Program-made: the position numbers and the translations under genes
Assembly (NCBI GenBank): GCA_947259215.1
Contig: CAMYLJ010000003.1
Coordinates: forward strand, 97,599-161,598
Direction of reading: 5' to 3'
DNA from: an uncultured delta proteobacterium
GTDB taxonomy: Bacteria > Myxococcota_A > UBA9160 > JAFDET01
DNA length: 64,000 nucleotides
Notes under the pieces: generated by a model
What the model saw: the letters and a program-made list of their open reading frames with translations, nothing else
Told to the model about the DNA's origin: nothing
Databases searched by the model: none
Shown: positions 30,201 through 36,934 of the stretch, in pieces
How positions within the stretch are numbered: position 1 is the first letter of the stretch
How the letters are laid out: the number at the start of each line of letters is the position of its first letter

Positions 30201-30533
30201 GCTGAATCGTGTCAGCTTCGTCGCCGTGGCGTACAGCAGCGAGCTCCGCGAGCGCTTCGCCGAGGCCGGGCTCGTCGGCCCGCACGCCGTGGGCGAGCCG
30301 CGGGCCTTCCGAGACGAGATCGCCGAGGCCCTGCAGCAGGTGGCCCCGCGGATCCGCAACCTGCGCCAGGATCCGGAGATCCAGGCCCTGGCCCGGGATC
30401 CCGAGGTGATCCGGCTGCTCCAGGAGGGCGATACCCTCGGGCTCCTGCGCCACCCGGGCTTCGCCCGGCTCGTCGATCGCATCATGGCCGAGACCCCCTC
30501 CGCCTGATTCCAAACCTCGGACGCCTCCTATAG
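27228..30533 (+). CDS. comEC: ComEC/Rec2-type DNA uptake channel (ends unclear)
   Basis: Inner-membrane channel for transforming single-stranded DNA, with a competence domain and a metallo-hydrolase domain. The frame shows many hydrophobic helices, LLAVSGLHLVLVAA and FGLPVRRALLMA in the membrane part, and LVTFDVGQGDALLVEG, SHGDLDHRGGVP and LKLAHHGSRTSSTPEFL in the MBL part. Homology ends near 29500, yet the frame stays open to 30533, running out of frame through a cvpA-like gene. Homologous N-terminal sequence (LPILLLAAEAAGILAAD) also lies upstream of the GTG at 27228, and the only start there is a CTG at 27159. The real product is therefore probably about 27159-29500; a lost stop or a sequence error is possible. 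Confidence 0.75.
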   Translation: MEPGAALVLGALALGAALVARGRARAAAAVLAVGVASAFHLGSLRVSAESRRPARPVEVTVEARVAAARATRSGRVLELERAVGVLARERAVPDRIRVLLAPLRKDELPGILREVLPGDRVRARLRLRAPAGLRNPGSRFDPETDTRRGIGATAQPVHPLLAERLEAGRGPAARVADVRRRIDGRLVALGPGGALLSALALGERGHLDAATRDAFAGLGLAHLLAVSGLHLVLVAAAVYAALRLAVVRLSLARARDARQLAAAATLVVLVGYAALAGFGLPVRRALLMATAAVAALLRGRATRREQPLVLAATLLLALEPGALFAAGAWLSFAAAAALVLAAAPEAAERRGLAALRASATALLTTAPLVAGRLGGSAPWALPANALAVPWTGGVLLPSALAAAGLVGIAPEGSPAAELARGPERLAAASLAAVRAVAGAAPAASPGHAPAPAFLVAAILIAGLGLTRRSTRARLVAAAAQAILLALAPPAQERPPRPRLVTFDVGQGDALLVEGRRAALLVDAGSRFADVDRGRDAVVPALGALGIRRLDALAVSHGDLDHRGGVPAVLRAVPVAAVWLPSGAAGDPAFASVRDAARKAGARVRELAAGEPPFALGDLRVEVLWPPPEAEGNRNHRSLVLRVATGGARVLLAGDVDARAEARLVASGADLRADVLKLAHHGSRTSSTPEFLEAVGGAVAIVSAPCHGRFAMPHPGVVRRVRGAGYALWWTGRDGAVAVSLGARPWVRGFAEARCGLPAGGSQGRAAGGRSPARRVDRRPGVGPGGDLRVLGTRARGPGGGARPRHPAGRVSGGVAPGSRPRPHGGSRPVAPVRLWAPRGRCRGLPGGLSRLRRRLDRPARTRAARARRRPAQRRRPRPGRLLRRAARRTAGAPGGLRGDLAQRPGGGDRRVPAAVRRGLGAGLGQPRGRRDGGGCAGRRGDARGAAGRAGREPPGGDVRRPPAHPRRPSRGRPARRPAFLGNGGGRRRGRCAESCQLRRRGVQQRAPRALRRGRARRPARRGRAAGLPRRDRRGPAAGGPADPQPAPGSGDPGPGPGSRGDPAAPGGRYPRAPAPPGLRPARRSHHGRDPLRLIPNLGRLL
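29548..30507 (+). CDS. CvpA-family membrane protein
   Basis: 319 residues from a GTG start. The first 120 residues contain four hydrophobic segments in the CvpA pattern: VWIDVLALALVGIFVFSGLV, a second helix at LALATLLGAYLAAWLL, a third at AGVAVFLAAYLGFGVAS and a fourth at GLRAGLLVLLVGYAAIWL. A long soluble C-terminal part follows. CvpA proteins support colicin V export and envelope integrity. It lies in another frame inside the 3' end of the open comEC frame; the membrane pattern and regular codon usage favour this frame as the real one here. Confidence 0.72.
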   Translation: MWIDVLALALVGIFVFSGLVRGGLAAGLALATLLGAYLAAWLLAPGLGPTVARALSLPSVFGLPAAGVAVFLAAYLGFGVASTVLRARERRARDGDPRSAGDRALGAFFGGLRAGLLVLLVGYAAIWLSALEAVTGESPLPSVEGSALASASRAAAATAAGALVDEETPGARLAVRAASRPAETFGALQRILDDPRVDDLRADRRFWATVEAGDVDGALNRVSFVAVAYSSELRERFAEAGLVGPHAVGEPRAFRDEIAEALQQVAPRIRNLRQDPEIQALARDPEVIRLLQEGDTLGLLRHPGFARLVDRIMAETPSA

Positions 30534-30545
30534 ACTGCGGCCTGC

Positions 30546-31028
30546 ATGCGCAGGGAGCCGTCCTCCACCCGCGTCCGCGTCGCGCTCGGCCTGGCCCTCG
30601 GGGCGCTGGCCAGCAGCGCCTGCGAGCCCCTGGGGCCGCTGGCCGGCGGAGAGCTCGAGGGAGAGACGCACCAGACGGAGGTCGCCGACTGGTCGTTCGC
30701 CCACGGCTACGACACGATCCAGCTCGAGACGCGGCCCGACGATCCCCACTCGGTGACGGTCTGGTGCTTCACCCACGAGGGGCGCCTGTACGTCCCGTCG
30801 CGGCACGCGAAGCGCAAGCGCTGGGTCCAGAACGTGATGGACGACCCGCGGATCCGGGTGAGGATCGGCGACCGGATCTATCCCGCCCGGGCTTCCCGGG
30901 TCAGCGACTCCGCGGAGCTCGAGGCGGCCGTGCCGGCGCTGTTCGAGAAGTACGACCTCGAGCCCCTCGACGAGGAGGAGCGGGCCGGCGCCTGGGTCTT
31001 CCGCCTCGACTGGCGCGAGCCGAGTTAG
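30546..31028 (+). CDS. Lipoprotein with PNPOx/DUF2255-like domain
   Basis: 160 residues. A signal peptide with a lipobox-like LASSAC (Cys26) suggests an outer-membrane lipoprotein. The rest resembles small flavin-fold (PNPOx or DUF2255-type) domains: DDPHSVTVWCFTHEGRLYVPS then DDPRIRVRIGDRIYPARASRVSD. Flavin or deazaflavin binding is only inferred. A TATAGA/TAGACT box (30529-30536) lies 9-11 nt before the ATG and there is no SD, so translation may be leaderless. The stop is followed immediately by 22 bp of the dispersed repeat. Confidence 0.7.
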   Translation: MRREPSSTRVRVALGLALGALASSACEPLGPLAGGELEGETHQTEVADWSFAHGYDTIQLETRPDDPHSVTVWCFTHEGRLYVPSRHAKRKRWVQNVMDDPRIRVRIGDRIYPARASRVSDSAELEAAVPALFEKYDLEPLDEEERAGAWVFRLDWREPS

Positions 31029-31049
31029 CTGAACTTCGCTCGCCTGCGG
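31028..31049 (+). repeat. Dispersed repeat, 22-bp head fragment (copy C)
   Basis: These 22 bp are identical to 12814-12835 and, like copies A and B, begin at a stop codon (the last base is shared). The hairpin part of the repeat is missing; the following 100 bp are GC-rich without a recognised feature. Confidence 0.6.
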
Positions 31050-31180
31050 CTTGCTGCGCGCCCGGTGGCAGCGTCCGGAGGGTACGCGCGCGCGGGGGGG
31101 CCGGGCTTGCGGGCGGCGTGGCTCCGGTGGCGCCATGGGGCGAGGAGGCTCCCGTCCTGCGGCCGACCGCCGCGTCGCTC

Positions 31181-32575
31181 CTAGTTCGCGCCGCTGGGTG
31201 TCGCGACCTGGGCGCTGTCGCGCAGCACTTCGGTCTCCGGGTAGCGCAGGAAGAGCAGCGCCGAGGCCAGGCAGAAGACCGCCGCCACGGGTCCGACGAG
31301 CAGCACGCCCAGGGGCTCCTCCGCGCTGTTCCCGTAGCGTGCGAAGAGAAAGGACAGGATCGCGCCCGAGACCCCGTAGAGCATCTTCGTCGCGAGTCCC
31401 TGCACCCCGAAGTACATCGCCGCCCGGTTGGCGCCCGTGCGGCGCGTGTCGTAGTCGATGACCTGCGAGATGAGCACGTGCGGCAGGGTCAGGAAGCCCG
31501 CCACCGCCACGCCGCACGTCAGCATGGCCGCAAAGGAGACGGTCAGGTTGCGCGCGTCGCGCGGTCCGCCGGGCACGTCGGGGGCGAGCAGGCCGAGGAC
31601 CGCGACGCCCAACGCGAGCAGGGAGACGCAGCTCGTGATGGTGCGCTTCGGGCCCCAGCGCCGCGCGATCCGGTTCACCGGGAAGAACGCCAGCAGGGTG
31701 GCGCCGAACAGCGCGGCGCCCAGCGCCGATCCGAATCCTTCGCTGCGGCCGAGCACGACGGTGGCGTAGTAGACCGTCATCGGTCGGATCATGGTCAGGC
31801 CGACGACGAACGGGAGCTGGGCGACCAGGTAGCGCCGGAAGGGACGGTTGGCGAGGGTCTCCAGCAGGGCGCGGGCGGGCGGCAGGTCCGACGGCGTGGA
31901 GTGGCAGAAGCGGCGCTCGTCGACGGCGAGGATGGGCAGGAAGCAGAGCACCAGGGCCAGCGCCGAGCCGGCGAGCACCACCGCGCGCACCGCGTCGGCG
32001 GGCGTGAGGCCGAGCCCCACGGCCCAGTCCATGCCCGCGGTCCAGGTCACGCCGAAGAAGACCGCCGGGATGCCCGCGACGGCCAGCACCGTCGAGAGGT
32101 TCACGCGCTCCTCGCTCGTCCACGCGATCTCCGGGATCAGCGCCAGGTAGGGCGCCACGTAGACCGTGAAGGCGATGAAGTAGAGCGACGTCACCCCCGC
32201 CAGCCACCAGGCGTTCGCGGCGCTGCCCGGTGCGCCGGGGGGCCAGAAGAGCAGCAGCGGTGTCACCACCATGGGCAGCGCGCCGTAGAGCAGGAACGAA
32301 CGCCGGCGGCCGAGGCGCGAGCGCGAGCGGTCGCACGAGTAGCCCACGACCGGATCGGCCAGCATGTCGAAGAGACGCCCCAGCAGCGTGGCTGCGCCGA
32401 ACACGGTGAGGCCGCCGAGGATCATGGTCTGCGACACCTGGGTGTCGAGGCCGCGCCCCGCCGGCGGCAGGTAGAAGTACACGACCACGCTGAGGATGAT
32501 CTGGTCCGTGATCTGCCAGCCCGGAGCTCCCAGGGCGAAGAGCACCCGGCGCGAACGCGGCATCGGCTCGGGCAT
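31181..32575 (-). CDS. MFS transporter, GPH (glycoside-pentoside-hexuronide) type
   Basis: 464-residue, 12-helix permease. The motif DPVVGYSCDRSRSRLGRRRSFLLYG (about 73-97, given here as DPVVGYSCDRS and RLGRRRSF) is the GPH-family loop between helices 2 and 3; these carriers usually couple sugar or related solute uptake to a cation. A second such loop, SQVIDYDTRRTGANR, lies late in the protein. The substrate is unknown. It is monocistronic; a TACACC box 7 nt before the ATG replaces an SD sequence. Confidence 0.82.
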   Translation of the reverse strand: MPEPMPRSRRVLFALGAPGWQITDQIILSVVVYFYLPPAGRGLDTQVSQTMILGGLTVFGAATLLGRLFDMLADPVVGYSCDRSRSRLGRRRSFLLYGALPMVVTPLLLFWPPGAPGSAANAWWLAGVTSLYFIAFTVYVAPYLALIPEIAWTSEERVNLSTVLAVAGIPAVFFGVTWTAGMDWAVGLGLTPADAVRAVVLAGSALALVLCFLPILAVDERRFCHSTPSDLPPARALLETLANRPFRRYLVAQLPFVVGLTMIRPMTVYYATVVLGRSEGFGSALGAALFGATLLAFFPVNRIARRWGPKRTITSCVSLLALGVAVLGLLAPDVPGGPRDARNLTVSFAAMLTCGVAVAGFLTLPHVLISQVIDYDTRRTGANRAAMYFGVQGLATKMLYGVSGAILSFLFARYGNSAEEPLGVLLVGPVAAVFCLASALLFLRYPETEVLRDSAQVATPSGAN

Positions 32576-32609
32576 CGCGCCGGGTGTAGCCCAGTTCCCC
32601 GGGAGCGGC

Positions 32610-33347
32610 TCAGTAGAGCCCGAGCATGCGACCGGCGAGCGCCAGCACGGCGATGCTGAGGACCGGTCGGATCAGGAGCTCGCCGCCGCGCACGGCCGCG
32701 CGCGCGCCGAGCTCGCCTCCCGCGAGGAACCCGACGCCGAGCGCGCCGGCCGGAAGCCAGGCGATCTGGCCCGCCAGCGCGAACACGGGCACGGCGACGG
32801 CGGTCACCGCGGCGATCAGCACGACCTTGATGCTGTTGGCGCGCACGAGGTCGTGGCCGGCGTAGGCCAGGGCGAAGAGCAGCGGGATTCCGACGCCCGC
32901 CTGGAAGGCACCGCCGTAGAGCCCGATCCCGAAGAAGAGCAGAAAGGTGCCGACGGGGGAGGTCAGCGCGGCCGCCGCCCGGGTCGGCGTCGAGCCGCGC
33001 AGGATCGGAAGCAGGAGCAGGATCATCAGCACGCCGAAGGCGCGCTCGAAGGCGGCGTCGCTGACGCGCGAGATCCCCCAGGCGCCGACCGCCGAGCCGA
33101 GCAGCACAGGCAGCAGCAGCGGTGCCGCGTCGCGGAGCCCGTCGACACCCTCGGCGCGGAAGCGCCAGGCGGCGGCCAGGCTCTGGAGCAGGATCCCCAC
33201 GCGATTGGTGCCGTTGGCCAGGGTGCCGGGCAGGCCGAAGACCACGAGCAGCGAGACGGTGAGGAGCGAGCCTCCGCCGGCGAGGCTGTTCACGACGCCG
33301 GCAGCGAGCCCGGCGCCCACGAGCGACGCGAGCTCGCCGGGCGACAC
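32610..33347 (-). CDS. TauE/SafE-family sulfite/anion permease
   Basis: 245 residues with about eight hydrophobic segments. GLAAGVVNSLAGGGSLLTVSLL at the N-terminus and a second similar repeat with GIGLYGGAFQAGVGIPLLFAL mark the TauE/SafE (DUF81) family, which moves organosulfur anions or sulfite, often outward. The GTG at 33347 begins the family's sequence; a TACGCT box lies 6 nt upstream of it and no SD is seen. It diverges from the kinase gene at 33411. Confidence 0.85.
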   Translation of the reverse strand: MSPGELASLVGAGLAAGVVNSLAGGGSLLTVSLLVVFGLPGTLANGTNRVGILLQSLAAAWRFRAEGVDGLRDAAPLLLPVLLGSAVGAWGISRVSDAAFERAFGVLMILLLLPILRGSTPTRAAAALTSPVGTFLLFFGIGLYGGAFQAGVGIPLLFALAYAGHDLVRANSIKVVLIAAVTAVAVPVFALAGQIAWLPAGALGVGFLAGGELGARAAVRGGELLIRPVLSIAVLALAGRMLGLY

Positions 33348-33353
33348 CGCGCC

Positions 33354-33401
33354 AGCGTACCCCGCCTGGATCGGGTCGCCATCCGCGGGCCGTGCTAGGA
33401 T
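33354..33401. promoter_or_regulatory. Divergent leaderless-type -10 boxes
   Basis: On the minus strand TACGCT (33354-33359) ends 6 nt before the TauE GTG. On the plus strand TAGGAT (33396-33401) ends 9 nt before the kinase ATG. Both genes lack SD sequences. The two boxes lie in a 63-bp divergent gap. Confidence 0.4.
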
Positions 33402-33410
33402 CCGCCGCCG

Positions 33411-34487
33411 ATGGGCGACCCGGCTGCTCCTGCGTCCGATGTGATCCCCCCGCGCCCCGGCGAGGAGCTCGACGCGGTCGCCGTGGCCGCGTTCTTGAAA
33501 GGGCGGCTCCCCGCGAGTGAGGGTCCGCTCGAGATCCAGCAGTTCGGCGGCGGCCACGCGAACCTCACCTACTGCCTGCGCTTCGGCGTTGGCGACGAAC
33601 GCACGGAGTACGTGCTGCGCCGCCCCCCGCTCGGGCCGGTGGCGCCGGGCTCGCACGACATGCAGCGCGAGTACACGGCCCTCTCGGTGCTCTACCGCGC
33701 GTTCCCCTACGCGCCCCGGGCCTTCGTCTACTGCGACGACGAGTCCGTGATTGGAGCGCCGTTCTTCGTGATGGAGCGCCGCAGGGGCGTGGTCGTGCGC
33801 GGGGTGGTCCCCGCCTGCTTTGGCGGCGGCGAGGACGCCCACGCCAATCGCATGCTGTCCCGGGTGGTGATCGACGTGCTGGCGGAGTTCCACGCCGTCG
33901 ATCCGACTCCGCTCGGCCTCGATGGGCTGGGGCGGGAGCCCGCGCGCTTCCTCGAGCGCCAGCTCTCCGGCTGGACCTCGCGCTGGGAGCGGTCGCGCAC
34001 CGGCGACCTGCCGGTCGCCGACGAGGTGGCCGGCTGGCTCGCGGACGAGCGGCCGGACTCGCCCCCGCCGACGTTGCTCCACAACGACTGGCGCCTCGAC
34101 AACATGGCCGTGGCCGCCGACGACCCGGGACGCTGCGTGGCCGTCTACGACTGGGACATGTGCACGGTCGGGGACCCGTACTGCGACATCGGGACGCTGC
34201 TCTCCCAGTGGGCCAATCCCGGCGAGGACGGAGGATTCTCGCCGATGCCCTGCGACGCCCCCGGCTTCATGACCCGCGACGAGGCCGCGGCCCGCTACGC
34301 CGAACGCAGCGGCCGCTCCCTCGACGCGATGCCGTACTACCTGGTCTTCGGCACGTTCAAGATGGCCGTGGTGCTCCAGCAGATCTACGTCCGCTACCAC
34401 CGGGGCCAGACCCGCGACGAGCGGTTCGCCGGCATGGGTGAGTCTGCCGTCCAGCTCTTCGAACTCGCCGCCGCCCGCCGCCCCTGA
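33411..34487 (+). CDS. APH-fold phosphotransferase, ACAD10/11-kinase or LvaA-like
   Basis: 358-residue kinase of the aminoglycoside-phosphotransferase fold. The ATP-binding FGGGHANLTYCLRF, the VLRRPPLGPVAPGSHDMQREY region, the catalytic loop HNDWRLDNM and the metal-binding DWDMCTVGDPYCDIG are all intact. The 'RRPP-GP--P-AHDM-RE' pattern is typical of kinases that pair with acyl-CoA dehydrogenases and phosphorylate 4-hydroxyacyl-CoA (LvaA of Pseudomonas; the N-terminal domain of animal ACAD10/11). An ACAD gene lies two genes downstream, which supports this. Aminoglycosides are an unlikely substrate. Confidence 0.82.
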   Translation: MGDPAAPASDVIPPRPGEELDAVAVAAFLKGRLPASEGPLEIQQFGGGHANLTYCLRFGVGDERTEYVLRRPPLGPVAPGSHDMQREYTALSVLYRAFPYAPRAFVYCDDESVIGAPFFVMERRRGVVVRGVVPACFGGGEDAHANRMLSRVVIDVLAEFHAVDPTPLGLDGLGREPARFLERQLSGWTSRWERSRTGDLPVADEVAGWLADERPDSPPPTLLHNDWRLDNMAVAADDPGRCVAVYDWDMCTVGDPYCDIGTLLSQWANPGEDGGFSPMPCDAPGFMTRDEAAARYAERSGRSLDAMPYYLVFGTFKMAVVLQQIYVRYHRGQTRDERFAGMGESAVQLFELAAARRP

Positions 34488-34503
34488 GACGCAATCCCTG
34501 CTG

Positions 34504-35652
34504 ATGCAGCGTGCACGGCTCCTGACGACCGCGTTCGTGTTGAGCTTCGCCGGGACCTTCCTGCAGGCGCTGGCGTTCAACCTGTATCTGCACTTCCCCG
34601 GGTACCTGAAGGACCTGGGGGCGGACGAGGTGACGATCGGCTTGCTCTGGAGCCTCACGGCGGGCGCCGCGCTGCTGGTGCGTCCCTGGGTGGGGCGGGC
34701 CATGGACGACTGGGGCCGCCGCCCGGTCATCCTGCTGGGCGGCGTGCTGAACGTCCTGGCGGTCGGACTCTACCTGACCGTCAGCAGCCTCGGGCCGTGG
34801 ATCTACGCCATCCGCATCCTGCACGGCGTGGCCGAGTCCATGCTCTTCGCGGGCTTCTTCACCTACGCCGCAGACATCGTGCCCGAGAGCCGGCGCATGC
34901 AGGGGATCGCCGCCTTCAGCGTGTCCGGGATGCTGCCGATCTCGCTGGGCCCGCTGCTCGGCGACTGGATCCTCGGGTGGGGCTCCTACGGGGATCTCTT
35001 CGCCATCGCCGTGGTGCTGGCCGTGGCCTCGCTCGCGGTCTCCTTCGGGCTCCGCGAGGCCCGCCCCGTGGTGAGCGCCGACGAGGCCTCGCGCGGCTTC
35101 ACGGCGGCCGCGCTCCAGCGCGACCTCGTGCCCCTCTGGTTCATCGGCACGATCTTCGCGACGGCGATCGCCGGGCCCTTCGCGTTCCTGAAGACGTACC
35201 TGCTGCAAGTGGAGTTCGGCAGCATGGGCCTCTTCTTCACTGCCTACTCCCTGGCGGCGATCGCGGTGCGGCTCGGGCTCGGCTGGCTGCCGGACCGGGC
35301 GGGCCCGAAGCGCGTCCTCGCGCCCTCCCTGGTGCTCCTGGGGCTGGGCCTGGCGGGAATCGGCCTGGCGGGGGGCGACGTGACCTTCGGCCTGGTCGGC
35401 GCGCTCTGCGGCATGGGCCACGGGATGACGAACCCGATCCTGAACGGCCTGGTCATCAGCCGCGCGCGCCCGGCCGAGCGCGGCGCCGCCATCGCCCTCT
35501 ACACGGCCGTCTTCGACGCCGGCGTGCTGCTCGGCGGGCCGCTCTTCGGCGCCATCAGCCGCGACGTGGGATACGTGGAGATGTTCGTGTCGGCGGGCGC
35601 CGTCGTCGCCGTCGGCGGACTCGTGTTCGCCGTCTGGGACCGGGGGCGGTAG
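34504..35652 (+). CDS. MFS transporter
   Basis: 382 residues from ATG 34504, with 12 predicted helices. RPWVGRAMDDWGRRPVILLGG (in short GRAMDDWGRRP) is the MFS loop 2-3 motif, and LGWLPDRAGPKRVL is its second-half copy. A GTG at 34438 would overlap the kinase gene by 50 bp and adds 22 Ser/Pro-rich residues, so the ATG is preferred. Placed between the kinase and the dehydrogenase, it may import the hydroxy acid they metabolise; that is inference. Confidence 0.82.
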   Translation: MQRARLLTTAFVLSFAGTFLQALAFNLYLHFPGYLKDLGADEVTIGLLWSLTAGAALLVRPWVGRAMDDWGRRPVILLGGVLNVLAVGLYLTVSSLGPWIYAIRILHGVAESMLFAGFFTYAADIVPESRRMQGIAAFSVSGMLPISLGPLLGDWILGWGSYGDLFAIAVVLAVASLAVSFGLREARPVVSADEASRGFTAAALQRDLVPLWFIGTIFATAIAGPFAFLKTYLLQVEFGSMGLFFTAYSLAAIAVRLGLGWLPDRAGPKRVLAPSLVLLGLGLAGIGLAGGDVTFGLVGALCGMGHGMTNPILNGLVISRARPAERGAAIALYTAVFDAGVLLGGPLFGAISRDVGYVEMFVSAGAVVAVGGLVFAVWDRGR

Positions 35653-35707
35653 GATCGGGACCCGGACGCGTCACTCTCCATCCCCGCCGGAACCCCAGGA
35701 GACCCCC

Positions 35708-36934
35708 ATGGCCATCGACTTCAGCTTTCCCAGCGAGCTCCAGGAGGTGGTGGCGCGCGTCCGGCAGTTCTGCGAAAAGATCGTGCGTCCCGCCGAGGCC
35801 GAGATCGCCGAGCACGACGGGGATCGCGACGTGCTCGTGAAGCAGGTGATCCGCATGCGCAAGGCGGCCCAGGAGTGGGGCCTCTGGCTTCCGCACATGC
35901 CCGAAGACTTCGGCGGCATGGGCCTGGGCCACGTGGCCATGGCCGCCGTCGCCGCCGAGGCGGCCAAGACCCGCTTCGGCCCCTTCGCGATGAACGCCCA
36001 GGCCCCCGACGAGGGCAACATGCACACGCTCCTGCACTGGGCCACGGACGAGCAGAAGCAGCGCTACCTGGTTCCGCTCTGCGAGGGCCGCGCGCGCTCG
36101 TGCTTCGCCATGACCGAGCCCGAGGTGGCGGGCTCGGATCCGACCCTGATCCAGACGAAGGCGGTGGACCGTGGCGACCACTGGGAGATCGACGGTCACA
36201 AGTGGTTCATCTCCGGCGCCAAGGGCGCCCAGTTCGCGATCCTGATCGCCCGCACCGAAGACGACCCGGACGTGCCCCAGGCCGCCAACTCGGCCTTCCT
36301 GGTGGACATCCCGTCGGAGGGCTGGGAGGTGGTGCGCGACGTCCACACCATGTCCGGCAGCCACAACCACTGCGAGATCCGCATCCACGGCCTGAAGCTG
36401 CCGAAGCAGAACATCCTCGGCGGCCGCGGCCAGGGACACCTGCTGGGCCAGGCGCGCCTGGGACCGGCGCGGCTCGCCCACTGCATGCGCTGGATCGGTC
36501 AGGCCGAGATCGCCCTCGACATGATGATCGACCGTGCCATGCAGCGGTACGCCCACGGCTCCTACCTGGCCGAGAAGCAGGGCATCCAGTGGCTGATCGC
36601 CGACAGCACCATGGAGCTCTACCAGGGCAAGCTCATGATCCTGCACGCGGCCTACAAGATCGACCGCAAGGAGGACTTCAAGAGCGAGGTCTCCATGGCC
36701 AAGCACTTCGTCGCCAATTCGCTCAACCGCATCATCGACCGCGCGGTCCAGGTGCACGGCGCCCTCGGCTACTCGACGGACACGCCGCTGGCGGACATGC
36801 TGAAGCAGGCCCGCTGGGCCCGCTTCGCCGACGGGGCCGACGAAGTGCACCAGTGGCGCATCGCCCAGCGCGCCATCGAAGCCTACGCCAAGACCGGCAG
36901 CGTCTCGCCCGCCGCTGGCGACCTCCCGATCTAG
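35708..36934 (+). CDS. Acyl-CoA dehydrogenase family protein, ACAD11/LvaC-like
   Basis: FAD-dependent acyl-CoA dehydrogenase fold, 408 residues. CFAMTEPEVAGSDPT (FAD/substrate loop), WEIDGHKWFISGA, the helical C-terminal domain and QVHGALGYSTDTPLADML with ARFADGADEVHQWRIA are present. The ending 'DG-DEVH-W-IA' is like ACAD10/11, in which the enzyme removes phosphate from 4-phosphoacyl-CoA and allows isomerisation to 3-hydroxyacyl-CoA. With the upstream kinase this could make 4-hydroxy acids usable by beta-oxidation. GGAGA precedes the ATG. Its stop shares a CTAG with the convergent gene. Confidence 0.85.
   Translation: MAIDFSFPSELQEVVARVRQFCEKIVRPAEAEIAEHDGDRDVLVKQVIRMRKAAQEWGLWLPHMPEDFGGMGLGHVAMAAVAAEAAKTRFGPFAMNAQAPDEGNMHTLLHWATDEQKQRYLVPLCEGRARSCFAMTEPEVAGSDPTLIQTKAVDRGDHWEIDGHKWFISGAKGAQFAILIARTEDDPDVPQAANSAFLVDIPSEGWEVVRDVHTMSGSHNHCEIRIHGLKLPKQNILGGRGQGHLLGQARLGPARLAHCMRWIGQAEIALDMMIDRAMQRYAHGSYLAEKQGIQWLIADSTMELYQGKLMILHAAYKIDRKEDFKSEVSMAKHFVANSLNRIIDRAVQVHGALGYSTDTPLADMLKQARWARFADGADEVHQWRIAQRAIEAYAKTGSVSPAAGDLPI

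Noticed and set aside
33411..34487. Aminoglycoside resistance kinase
   Set aside because: The motifs and the neighbouring acyl-CoA dehydrogenase fit the LvaA/ACAD-kinase group better.
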